The translations under genes and the position numbers were made by a program. The notes under the pieces were generated by a model. The model was given only the letters and a program-made list of their open reading frames with translations. It made no database searches and was not told where the DNA came from. From CAZSSH01 sp964609825 (GTDB taxonomy: Bacteria; Verrucomicrobiota; Lentisphaeria; Victivallales; Victivallaceae), in NCBI GenBank assembly GCA_964609825.1, contig CAZSSH010000002.1:310001-374000 (forward strand): a stretch of 64,000 nucleotides of DNA, given 5' to 3'. This document shows, one piece after another, positions 19,324 through 27,258 of the stretch. The stretch's first letter is position 1, and each line of letters begins with the position of its first letter.

Positions 19324-20508
19324 TTAAAAAAATCTTATCATCACCCGTTTGCGGTACTGATTTTCCAAAACTTCCTTGAGGCGCTTGACGATGTTGCGCC
19401 GGATTTCCAGGTCCACCGGCAAATTGGGGTCCTGATGCGCCTCGTTGACCTTGGTGCCGACGATGAACTCGATTTCATCGCTCTCAAGCATCAATTTGAT
19501 GATTTCGCGCGCCGCCAAGGGGACATTGGCCGAGCAGTCGTTGCGCTCCAAGCGCTGCAAGGTCTCGGTCAAGGTCAAAATCCCCTCGGTCACGAGATCG
19601 ATCCCCTGCATTTTTGCAGGTGGCGGCAAACTTCCGGCGCGCTTCACCAGTTTCATATCCAGATCAATCCTGCGGTTGAGCTCGCGCGCCACAATGTTGG
19701 CCGAAGTGCCGCCCGACAAAATGATCCGGCCGTCATAATTGCGCACCAATTCGGCATAGGCGCGGTCCGACTCCTGCCGAAACGGCGGCCCGGTCAGCAG
19801 CCGCAGTTTGCGCGGCTTGCGCAAATAAATCACCATGCAGCTGATGTCGTCGATGCACTTGTTGTCCTTGTTTTGCGCCCGGGCGGCATTGACGACGGCA
19901 CGCGCCAGATCCCGCGCGGAAATCGCCGGGTCGATGGCGATGCGCTCTTGGATAAACAAGAGTGCCCCCTCGCGCCGCCAGCCGAATTTATTGCCCGGCT
20001 GGCCCAAACCCGCCTGCGACACGCCGTCGGTAAAGGCGATCAAGCGGTCGCCCGCAATCGCGCAGAGCTCGGCCGTCTGGACCACCCGGTCGGGCCAGCG
20101 CTCACTGGTGAGGGCGCGGCGCTCAACGGCAATGTCCTTGTTGTTGCGCAAATGGATCAAAGGCGGGTTGTCCATCTCGATCAACCGCGATTTGCCGCCG
20201 ATGCGCAAATCGACCACCGTAAACGTGGCATAGCTGATCTTACGGATTTCGCACACGGGCAACGTGTCCATAATTGTCTCGGCCGATTTTAAAACATCCA
20301 TGTTGCTGCGGATAAACTCAATCGCCATCGTGGTCGTCATACAGGCGAGCAAATTGGCCTTGATCCCGCTCCCCAGCCCGTCGGACAACACCGCCAGATG
20401 GCGGTTTTGCGCCTCCAGCCGCTCAAAAGCGAAGTCGTCGCCGCACACGGTTTCGCCGTCATGATTGAGTTGACAGCACTCCATTTCCACAAATACGTCG
20501 CCGGACAT
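19324..20508 (-). CDS. PP2C/SpoIIE-type serine phosphatase of a sensory hydrogenase operon
   Basis: 394 residues. The N-terminal SpoIIE-like PP2C domain (about 1-230) shows VCGDDFAF, LSDGLGSGIKA (metal-binding Asp), LIAFTDGVSQAG and DDISCMVIYL. A second domain of about 160 residues follows (GGTSANIVARELNRRID), of unknown role but seen in phosphatases next to sensory hydrogenases. It starts 6 bp after the PAS-hydrogenase gene, so the two are probably a signalling pair, with redox or H2 state controlling dephosphorylation of an unknown partner. No kinase is encoded nearby. Confidence 0.88.
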   Translation of the reverse strand: MSGDVFVEMECCQLNHDGETVCGDDFAFERLEAQNRHLAVLSDGLGSGIKANLLACMTTTMAIEFIRSNMDVLKSAETIMDTLPVCEIRKISYATFTVVDLRIGGKSRLIEMDNPPLIHLRNNKDIAVERRALTSERWPDRVVQTAELCAIAGDRLIAFTDGVSQAGLGQPGNKFGWRREGALLFIQERIAIDPAISARDLARAVVNAARAQNKDNKCIDDISCMVIYLRKPRKLRLLTGPPFRQESDRAYAELVRNYDGRIILSGGTSANIVARELNRRIDLDMKLVKRAGSLPPPAKMQGIDLVTEGILTLTETLQRLERNDCSANVPLAAREIIKLMLESDEIEFIVGTKVNEAHQDPNLPVDLEIRRNIVKRLKEVLENQYRKRVMIRFF

Positions 20509-20514
20509 GGTACT

Positions 20515-22227
20515 TTACTCTTTGGGGTTGTTGTCATAAGAGCCCGCCACTTCGCGCAGCAGGATTTCGGTTTCGGCCATGTGTTCGCCCAAGCTGCGGG
20601 CGATTTTTTGGACGGTCATCACATTTTTGCGGATCACCGCCCGCGCTTTTTCGGAAATCTGCTCGCGGTGGAGCTCGATGCTGGTCACGTCCTGAATAAT
20701 CCCGCCCACTTGCTGGTGCGGCGAAATCGTAAATACGCTGATGTTGAAAATTTTATCGCCGCAGACTTGGTGAAACCGGTGAACTTCGCCGCCGGAGGCA
20801 ATCGCGCCTTCAAACAAATCCGGAAAGTCGACAAAGGCATTGAGTTCCGCCCCGTTGAGCCCACCGCAGCTGTCATAGGCCAACACCGCGTCCTCGCCGA
20901 ACAATTCGGCAAACATCCGGTTGCACTCGACAATTTTTAAGTGCCGGTCGACGATCACCACCCCGGCGGGGATGTATTTGATCAATGCGTTGCTCTTTTT
21001 TTGCGCCATTTGCCGCAAATAGGAGAGGCACATCGAGTTTTCCGCCTTGTTTTGGATCAACGCTTTGGCAAAGTCGCGGCAGCTGAAGTAACCGCAGCCG
21101 CCGCAATTGAGCTCGTCGGCGGGGGTGAATTTGCCGATGGTCGCCAAAGCCCCTTTGATGTCCTCTTCGGGGATGTCGGCGTCGGGCACCGTTTCGGCCA
21201 CCACCGGCTCGTCGATGTTGAGCTCGCAGTCGCGCTTGAGACTGTTGCCGTGATCGTAATCCTTGGCGACTTTGATGATCGAGCGCAAGGTATTGTTGGC
21301 GCGCGGCATCACCGGCCCGCGGACGCAGCCGCCGGAGCACGCCAGACACTCGATAAAGAGTTTGCACTCCTGCGATTTGGCGGCCTCGGGATCATCCTGG
21401 AGCAAACGCTTGAGATTGTACAAGCCGGAAACGGAGAGATACTTGACATCGCTCTTGACGTCGCGCAAGGTATCATTCATCCCCCCCTCCAACGCATAGA
21501 CGCGGCCCTCGGCGGCGTGCTCGGGCACCATCGGCTGGTAATCCACGGGGTTGATCGCCTCGGGGTTGATATTCTCCGAGGTGAGCCAGTCGCGCAAATC
21601 CTGAAACGTGAGGGCTAAATTGAGATTGTCCGGGTGGCGGTCGGCCTCATTTTTTTTGGCGACGCAGGGGCCGAAAAACACCACCGCGATATCTTCGCCG
21701 TAACGTTGGCGCAAAAGTTTGCAGTGAGCGAGCAACGGGGAGCTTACTTTGACCACATTGCCGGCAAAGCCGGGGGCATATTTTTTGACATAATCGACCA
21801 CCGCCGGGCAAGCGCTCGAGAGATACACGCCGTTGGGCGCGTCTTTTAAAAATTTGGCGGTTTCGGCGCTGACCAGCTGAGCCCCCAAGGCGGTTTCACT
21901 GACCCCGGCAAACCCCAGTCGCTTCAAGGCCGTCACCATCGCCCCCGGCTCGACTTTGTCAAAGAAACTCACAAAGCTCGGCGCCAGCGAAGCATATACT
22001 TTTTTGCCCGAGCCGAGCAGAAATTTGGCACGGGAGAGATCAGGCCGGATTTTTTTGGCCTTGGCCGGGCAAATCTGCACACAGTTGCCGCAAGCCACGC
22101 ACAGCTCCTGGATAATCCCGGCCCGCCCGTCGACGATGCGGATCGCCTTGCACGGACAGTGCCGGATGCACTTGTAGCAGTCGTGACAGATGTTTTCAGT
22201 GGTGTATACCGGGAAATGCAAATTCAT
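20515..22227 (-). CDS. hydS: Sensory [FeFe] hydrogenase (group C, HydS-like) with PAS domain
   Basis: 570 residues. Two 4Fe-4S motifs at about 14-24 (CHDCYKCIRHC) and 43-53 (CVACGNCVQIC) are followed by an H-domain. L1 reads SSACPAVV, with Ala139 where catalytic enzymes carry the proton-transfer Cys. L2 is FGPCVAKKNEA and L3 ECLACSGGCVRGP. A further Fe-S motif NCGGCGYFSCRDFA follows near 390, then a PAS domain (about 430-530: IPAGVVIVDRHLKIVECNRM) and a helical tail. This is the layout of group C sensory hydrogenases, which probably sense H2 rather than turn it over. Ribosome-binding site GGAG precedes the ATG. Confidence 0.92.
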   Translation of the reverse strand: MNLHFPVYTTENICHDCYKCIRHCPCKAIRIVDGRAGIIQELCVACGNCVQICPAKAKKIRPDLSRAKFLLGSGKKVYASLAPSFVSFFDKVEPGAMVTALKRLGFAGVSETALGAQLVSAETAKFLKDAPNGVYLSSACPAVVDYVKKYAPGFAGNVVKVSSPLLAHCKLLRQRYGEDIAVVFFGPCVAKKNEADRHPDNLNLALTFQDLRDWLTSENINPEAINPVDYQPMVPEHAAEGRVYALEGGMNDTLRDVKSDVKYLSVSGLYNLKRLLQDDPEAAKSQECKLFIECLACSGGCVRGPVMPRANNTLRSIIKVAKDYDHGNSLKRDCELNIDEPVVAETVPDADIPEEDIKGALATIGKFTPADELNCGGCGYFSCRDFAKALIQNKAENSMCLSYLRQMAQKKSNALIKYIPAGVVIVDRHLKIVECNRMFAELFGEDAVLAYDSCGGLNGAELNAFVDFPDLFEGAIASGGEVHRFHQVCGDKIFNISVFTISPHQQVGGIIQDVTSIELHREQISEKARAVIRKNVMTVQKIARSLGEHMAETEILLREVAGSYDNNPKE

Positions 22228-22245
22228 CGCTCCACCCCGTTTCGG

Positions 22246-22500
22246 TTATTTGCCCGCCGGCAGAAATTTGCGCAGCAGGTCAAGCATCACGCCGGAGTCC
22301 ACCTTGGTGTAGACCGTCTCGTCAATGATCACGATCGGCCCCTCGGCGCAGCGGTTGCGGCACAAGGCGCCGGAGAGCTCAACATCGACCTCATCCTGCA
22401 AACGGTTGGCCGCCAGATACGACTCAACGACTTTGATATTGTCGCCGTTGCCCCGCGAAAAACAGGAGCTCCCCAAACAAATAACGATTTTTGGACGCAT
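22246..22500 (-). CDS. Thioredoxin-fold [2Fe-2S] ferredoxin, first gene of the hydrogenase operon
   Basis: 84 residues with Cys pairs CLGSSC and CRNRC in a NuoE-like fold (VELSGALCRNRCAEGPIVII, trimmed here). AAGGGA lies before the ATG. It starts the six-gene operon and ends 18 bp before the sensory hydrogenase, for which it may carry electrons. Paralogue of the protein at 19054-19302, with low identity outside the Cys motifs. Confidence 0.87.
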   Translation of the reverse strand: MRPKIVICLGSSCFSRGNGDNIKVVESYLAANRLQDEVDVELSGALCRNRCAEGPIVIIDETVYTKVDSGVMLDLLRKFLPAGK

Positions 22501-22567
22501 AATTTCCCTTGCTGCCGCGAAGCCTGGTCAGGCGCAAAGCTCCCGGCGGTAAATTCATTTCCCTATT

Positions 22568-22596
22568 AATTTACACGATTGCATGGGGTTTTTCAA
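22568..22596 (-). promoter_or_regulatory. Candidate promoter of the hydrogenase operon
   Basis: Minus-strand TTGAAA (plus 22591-22596) and TAAATT (plus 22568-22573), spacer 17 bp, about 70 bp upstream of the first ATG. By eye only. Confidence 0.5.
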
Positions 22597-22636
22597 GCCG
22601 CAAAACGGGAAATAGATAAAAAAATATCGAACTTTT

Positions 22637-24310
22637 TTATTTAACATCCCGTTTGACCGTCACCAGTACAAAGTCGAGGAAGTTGCCGGCCGGAGCCTTA
22701 AAGACTTTGATTTGAGGAGGCTTGGAGGACATTGCCAGCAGTCTTTTGATGGCGGGGTCGTCCAGCCGCCGGAATCTTGTGTGAGTGGAGGTGATAAACG
22801 TAAATTCATCGAGCCGGTCACGGCGCAGCAGCCGGGTCAAAGCATCGATCTGACTCGGGTCTTTGACAAACAGCCAGCATTTGCAATTAAAGATTTCCGG
22901 CGTCATCTCGGGGATAAAAAAGAGGTCGCTCACGATCACATGACTGCTGTTTTGGCGCAAAAACGCGGTCATTTCGTCCGAAGTGTCGTTGGCCTTTTTA
23001 AGCGCCGTCAGCCCGCTCAGCTGGATCAACACCCCCAGCGCCGCCCCGACGTAAAAGACTGCCCACACCCGGCGGCTCCGCGCCGTCGCGGCATAACGCA
23101 GCGAGAGCAAAAGCAATACCGGCATAATCAATAAAAAGTGCCGTGCCCCCCAAATGACACCGATGTCAGTCAATGTAAGAAGGGGGGGCACCAACACGAC
23201 ATACACAAGCGAAAACACGGTCAAAAAGCGAACCTTTTGGCGGCGGTCGCGCAACAGCTCCGGCCAGTACCCCCAAAAAAGGACAAACACCGGAAGCGAA
23301 CTCACCAACCCCACAGTCAAGCCGGAGACCTCCATTTTATCCGGGTTGAGCAGCAGCGACAACGCTAAAATGAGATATGCCCCCAACGCTGTATATAACA
23401 CCGGCAGCCGCCGTTTGACTTTGAGGAAGAGCAGCGCCAAAAGCGGAATCACCAGCAGCAAAAAAATCGCCGGGTGCCAGTAAAAATTGCCGGTAAAGCG
23501 AAAGAGATAGACGTAATAACCCTCAACGATATGCCGCACCCGGGAGAACAGCGTCAACGCCTCATCGGTTGCATTGTGACTGTAGTACAACGCGCCGTGG
23601 AGGCCCAAAATATGGCCGTAAACAAACAGCTGCCGCAGCCAGATGCTGATGGCCGCCAGTAAAAAACCGATGCCGAAACGTCCGGACGACACCCAGCGGC
23701 GGCGGTCGGTGATCAACAGCGCGACGCCGACGGCAAAGGCCGCAAAATACATTTCTTCGCGCAAATACAGACCCGTTCCCAAAATGAGGCCGGACAAAAA
23801 ATATTTATGACGTTTGACCAAAAAGTAAAGTGCAACCATCACCGCCGCCACCGCCAGCGTCATCTCCCAAAAGACGAGAGTATAAAACAGCAAAGGCGTG
23901 GCCGCAAGCAATATGAGTGCGGCTTTTGCCGCCGTCCGCCCGGTCAAAGGCGACAGCCGGTACCAATAATACAGCGTCACGAGCGTCCCAATCAACGGCA
24001 GCAAAAACCAGAGACGGAAACCGAAAAAATCATACAAAGGCACATTGAGCACCGAGAAGTACTCCGGGTAGATCGAGTAATATTTGTCGTTGAGCTTTTG
24101 AAAATGAAACACGGCGTCCGGAAAAAACTCATCCCCCAAGTCCAGCAACCCGGCCGGATTGGAGATTGCGATGTCGCCGTACTGGGAAAGATTTTCCCAT
24201 AAAATCAGTTTGTTGCCGTTATCGGTAATCCAAACCCCGGGGCTTTTGAGCGACCATGCCGTCAACGCCAGTACCGCCGCCAAAATGATCAAAAAAATAC
24301 TGAACCGCAT
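22637..24310 (-). CDS. Multi-pass membrane protein, GT-C glycosyltransferase-like
   Basis: 557 residues from the ATG at 24310. About ten or more hydrophobic helices follow a first extracytoplasmic loop with acidic residues (WITDNGNKLILWENL), and a C-terminal soluble part starts near 440. This layout fits polyprenyl-phosphate-sugar-dependent GT-C transferases, but I see no diagnostic motif. It follows gmhB by 46 bp on the same strand, suggesting a role in surface-glycan synthesis. The longer in-frame start at 24424 would overlap gmhB and is rejected. Confidence 0.7.
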   Translation of the reverse strand: MRFSIFLIILAAVLALTAWSLKSPGVWITDNGNKLILWENLSQYGDIAISNPAGLLDLGDEFFPDAVFHFQKLNDKYYSIYPEYFSVLNVPLYDFFGFRLWFLLPLIGTLVTLYYWYRLSPLTGRTAAKAALILLAATPLLFYTLVFWEMTLAVAAVMVALYFLVKRHKYFLSGLILGTGLYLREEMYFAAFAVGVALLITDRRRWVSSGRFGIGFLLAAISIWLRQLFVYGHILGLHGALYYSHNATDEALTLFSRVRHIVEGYYVYLFRFTGNFYWHPAIFLLLVIPLLALLFLKVKRRLPVLYTALGAYLILALSLLLNPDKMEVSGLTVGLVSSLPVFVLFWGYWPELLRDRRQKVRFLTVFSLVYVVLVPPLLTLTDIGVIWGARHFLLIMPVLLLLSLRYAATARSRRVWAVFYVGAALGVLIQLSGLTALKKANDTSDEMTAFLRQNSSHVIVSDLFFIPEMTPEIFNCKCWLFVKDPSQIDALTRLLRRDRLDEFTFITSTHTRFRRLDDPAIKRLLAMSSKPPQIKVFKAPAGNFLDFVLVTVKRDVK

Positions 24311-24356
24311 AAGCGATGCCTTTCGCTGTTTGGTTTCCGGCCCCGGGGTGACACCG

Positions 24357-24905
24357 TCAATCGAGACCGAGAAATTTTTCCACCGCAAACAATATATTGT
24401 CGGCCACGATGATCCCGGAGACATCGTGTTTGGCGATGACCTCCTGCCCGTAGCCGGTTTTCACCAGACAGTTAAACTTGCACCCGGCATTGCGCCCGGC
24501 CTCGATGTCGCTCAGCCGGTCGCCGATCATCGCCGACTCGGCGAGATCGATATTGTGCTCGCGCGCCGCCCGCAAGAGCATGCCGGGCATCGGCTTGCGG
24601 CACTCGCACTCGCCGGAATGATCCGGGTGATGCGGGCAATAATAAAAAGCGTCGATCCCGACCTCAAAAGGCGCGATCAAATCGGCGATACGCTGATGCA
24701 CCGCCAAAATATCCTCCTCGCCGTAGAGATTTTTGGCCACTCCCGCCTGATTGGTGACCACGATAATTTTGCACTGATGCTCTCTCAACAGCCGCAGAGC
24801 ATCCACTACTCCGGGCAATATAATGACTTTTTCGGGCTCATGCAGATAATTGACCTCCGCATTGACCACCCCGTCCCGATCCAAAAAACACGCACGATTC
24901 ATCAT
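24357..24905 (-). CDS. gmhB: D-glycero-beta-D-manno-heptose 1,7-bisphosphate 7-phosphatase
   Basis: HAD-family phosphatase of ADP-heptose synthesis for the LPS inner core. 182 residues. FLDRDGVVN gives the nucleophile and acid/base Asp pair, VTNQAGV is motif II, the zinc loop is CPHHPDHSGECECRKP, and MIGDRLSDIEAG is motif IV. Two adjacent ATGs (24905 and 24902) are possible. The ribosome-binding site is poor. Histidinol phosphatase is the main alternative, but the zinc loop and LPS context favour GmhB. Confidence 0.9.
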   Translation of the reverse strand: MMNRACFLDRDGVVNAEVNYLHEPEKVIILPGVVDALRLLREHQCKIIVVTNQAGVAKNLYGEEDILAVHQRIADLIAPFEVGIDAFYYCPHHPDHSGECECRKPMPGMLLRAAREHNIDLAESAMIGDRLSDIEAGRNAGCKFNCLVKTGYGQEVIAKHDVSGIIVADNILFAVEKFLGLD

Positions 24906-24954
24906 AAATTAATTTTTTGATTACTTTTTTATGCCGCACAAAGGTCCTGAAAAT

Positions 24955-24983
24955 AAAAAACCCCGATCAAAAGATGACCGGGG
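24955..24983 (-). terminator. Terminator of the RRM protein gene
   Basis: Minus strand: CCCCGGTCA, loop TCTTT, TGATCGGGG, then six T. One G-U pair in the stem (plus 24961-24969 and 24975-24983). Confidence 0.88.
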
Positions 24984-25049
24984 CAAACTGCTGACCGGCA
25001 GCTCCCGAAAAAACGGAAACCCGCCGGAAATCTTTAAAAAACTGCGAAA

Positions 25050-25376
25050 TTAGCGATTGAAACCGCCGCCGCGGCGATTGCCGCCGCCAAAGCCGCTGCC
25101 GCCGCCGAAGCCGCTGGCTTCACGGGGACGCTCTTCACGCGGACGCGCTTCGTTGACGACGACTTTGCGACCGCCAATTTCCTGATTGTTAAGCCCTTCG
25201 ATGGCCGAACGGGCATCATCGTCACTGGTCATTTCGACAAAACCGAAACCCTTGGACCGGCCGCTTTCGCGATCGGTGACAATACGTGCGGAGCTCACTT
25301 CGCCGTACACTTCAAAAGCGCTTTTCAACTCATCCTTGGTGATCCCGTACGGCAGATTCCCTACGTAAATGTTCAT
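25050..25376 (-). CDS. RNA-binding protein with one RRM domain and Gly-rich tail
   Basis: 108 residues from the ATG at 25376. The RRM holds RNP2 (IYVGNLPYG, residues 3-11) and RNP1 (KGFGFVEM, about 43-50). The tail from about 80 is Arg/Gly-rich (GFGGGSGFGGGNRRGGGF), as in bacterial and cyanobacterial Rbp proteins linked to cold adaptation. An in-frame ATG 54 bases upstream (25430) is rejected because the RRM normally begins MNIYVGNL. The transcript apparently has a leader of about 230 nt, suggesting post-transcriptional control. Confidence 0.93.
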   Translation of the reverse strand: MNIYVGNLPYGITKDELKSAFEVYGEVSSARIVTDRESGRSKGFGFVEMTSDDDARSAIEGLNNQEIGGRKVVVNEARPREERPREASGFGGGSGFGGGNRRGGGFNR

Positions 25377-25611
25377 CCTGATAACCTTTCTCTCTTTATT
25401 TTGTATCCTGCATCGGCCCGCTATAGACATTCTTACCGTATACTTAGACAGACAGGGGCTAATGCGATCATGCGGTCAGGTATTTTTTCCGGCGAGAATT
25501 TATGAACAACCCGCTCACCCAAAGAGCGGATATCATCCATCAGAAATTTTTCGATTTGCTTATAACTGCTACAATTTTAACTTCCAAGTTCAGTAAATTC
25601 CAGTTGACTAT
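25377..25611 (-). other. Long 5' leader of the RRM gene
   Basis: The promoter at 25612-25640 lies some 230 bases before the ATG. The leader has no convincing reading frame. It contains a hairpin CCGCTC / GAGCGG at plus 25511-25516 and 25524-25529 and a purine-rich stretch near the start codon. Long structured leaders are known for cold-shock RNA-binding proteins. A regulatory role here is inferred. Confidence 0.5.
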
Positions 25612-25640
25612 ATTATACTAAAAATAAAATCAAAAGTCAA
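25612..25640 (-). promoter_or_regulatory. Strong sigma-70-like promoter of the RRM gene
   Basis: Minus-strand TTGACT (plus 25635-25640) and a perfect TATAAT (plus 25612-25617), spacer 17 bp. The best consensus match in the window. Confidence 0.8.
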
Positions 25641-25734
25641 TAGCAAATGCAAAAAAAAATCAAAAAAATACACAAAATTAGTATTTTATGCTCAAAAATG
25701 ATCGTTTATAACTACATTGATGCATTGTAAGGGC

Positions 25735-25763
25735 AAAAAAAGGCCGGTTTCTGCAAACCGGCC
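25735..25763 (-). terminator. Terminator of murA
   Basis: Perfect 9-bp stem GGCCGGTTT / AAACCGGCC (25742-25750 and 25755-25763). On the minus strand it is followed by seven T (plus 25735-25741). It starts 17 bp after the murA stop. Confidence 0.92.
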
Positions 25764-25779
25764 CCAAAAAAACAATAAT

Positions 25780-27057
25780 TTACGACAGCTCCTCGACCTT
25801 GACCCCGATCCCGGCGAGCTTGCCGACGAGATTTTCATAACCGCGGTAAATCACTTCGGCGGAGTTGATGGTGCTCACCCCTTTGGCGCAGGCCGCCGCA
25901 ATCACCATCGCCATCCCGGCGCGGATGTCAGGGCTCGAGAGCACCATCCCGTGCAGCTGCGCCTTGCCGGTAATCACCAGCCGGTGCGGGTCGCAGACAA
26001 TCGCATTGGCCCCCATGCTGATCAACCGGTCGGCAAAATAAATGCGGCTCTCAAACATTTTTTCAAAAAACATCACCGTGCCGCGACACTGGGTGGCCAG
26101 CACGATCGTGCAGCTCATCATATCCGACGGATACTGCGGCCACGGGCCGTCGGAAATCTGCGGGATGTGGCCGCCGAAATCACACTCTATTTGCATTTTT
26201 TGGTGGCCGGGCAGATAAATGTGATCCGAATGAAGCACCAGCTCGATGCCGAGGCGCTCAAATACGCGCTTAAGCATCCAGTAGTGGCGCTTGGTGGTGT
26301 TGCGCACCGTAAGCTCGCCGCCCGCCGCCGCCGCCAACGCCAAAAAACTCCCCGCCTCGATGTGGTCGGAGATCACCGTGTGATCGACCCCGTGCAGTTT
26401 TTCCACGCCCTCGATGACAATCGTATTGCTGCCGTGGCCGGTGATTTTGGCACCCATTTCATTGAGAAGGACGGCCAAGTCGCTGACATGCGGCTCACAG
26501 GCGGCATTGTAAAGGGTAGTCACCCCGGAGGCAGTCGCGGCGGCGAGCAAAATCTGCTCGGTCGCTGTCACGCTTGCTTCGTCCAAAAAGAGCTCGCGCC
26601 CGGCCAGACGGCCCTTGGTGCGAAACTGATAGGTGTGGTCAAACTCCAAAGACGCGCCCAGCGTCTTCAACCCGTAAAAGTGCCCGTCCAACCGGCGGCG
26701 GCCGATCACATCGCCGCCCGGCGGGTACAACTCCGCCTTGCCGCAGCGGGCGATCAGGGGGGCGGCAAATAAAATGCTGGTACGGTTGTGCCCGCACATT
26801 TCCTTGGAAACAAGATGCGTCTTAAGGTCGCGGCAGCGCGAGCGGATCGTGTTATTTTGAAAGGTGTACTCGCACCCGAGCTCACCGGCAATGTCAAGCA
26901 TGGTCCGCACATCCAAAATATCCGGCACATTGCGCAAAATAATCTCCTCGTCGGTGAGGAGCAGGGCGGCGATCATCGGCAATGCCGCATTTTTGTTGCC
27001 GCTCACGGTGACTTCGCCATGGATCGGGTGGGATCCTTCGATTCTCAAACTTTTCAT
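25780..27057 (-). CDS. murA: UDP-N-acetylglucosamine 1-carboxyvinyltransferase with Asp at the catalytic Cys position
   Basis: First committed step of peptidoglycan synthesis (enolpyruvyl transfer from PEP). 425 residues from the ATG at 27057. VSGNKNAALPMIAALLL is the family N-terminus and EPHVSDLAVLLNEMGA a central block. The catalytic loop reads PPGGDVIGRRRLDGH: Asp116 stands where E. coli has Cys115. This natural replacement is known from chlamydiae and mycobacteria and makes the enzyme insensitive to fosfomycin. A far-upstream in-frame ATG is rejected, because it would extend over the ArnT gene start and add a non-family N-terminus. Confidence 0.96.
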   Translation of the reverse strand: MKSLRIEGSHPIHGEVTVSGNKNAALPMIAALLLTDEEIILRNVPDILDVRTMLDIAGELGCEYTFQNNTIRSRCRDLKTHLVSKEMCGHNRTSILFAAPLIARCGKAELYPPGGDVIGRRRLDGHFYGLKTLGASLEFDHTYQFRTKGRLAGRELFLDEASVTATEQILLAAATASGVTTLYNAACEPHVSDLAVLLNEMGAKITGHGSNTIVIEGVEKLHGVDHTVISDHIEAGSFLALAAAAGGELTVRNTTKRHYWMLKRVFERLGIELVLHSDHIYLPGHQKMQIECDFGGHIPQISDGPWPQYPSDMMSCTIVLATQCRGTVMFFEKMFESRIYFADRLISMGANAIVCDPHRLVITGKAQLHGMVLSSPDIRAGMAMVIAAACAKGVSTINSAEVIYRGYENLVGKLAGIGVKVEELS

Positions 27058-27155
27058 AATGATTCCATATGATTTAAAAATTACGTTTTTGCACTCAAAA
27101 GGAGCTTTGCCGGGACAGGTTTCCGTCAAAAAACAACGGCATGTGACTCGCCCAA

Positions 27156-27183
27156 ACAATACATCCAAAAAATAAATTTTCAA
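27156..27183 (-). promoter_or_regulatory. Candidate promoter of murA
   Basis: Minus-strand TTGAAA (plus 27178-27183) and TATTGT (plus 27156-27161), spacer 16 bp, about 100 bp before the ATG. Confidence 0.45.
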
Positions 27184-27200
27184 GTAAAAATTTGCTAATT

Positions 27201-27229
27201 TTGCATTTGTGTGATATTTTAAAGATAAT
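27201..27229 (+). promoter_or_regulatory. Promoter of the ArnT-like gene
   Basis: TTGCAT at 27201-27206 and GATAAT at 27224-27229, spacer 17 bp, divergent from the murA promoter. Confidence 0.6.
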
Positions 27230-27258
27230 ATTGTGTTTTTTTTATCAAAGGCAATTAT

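Noticed and set aside
19435..20292. 285-codon plus-strand frame opposite the PP2C gene
   Set aside because: Antisense shadow with biased composition. The minus-strand protein has clear PP2C motifs.
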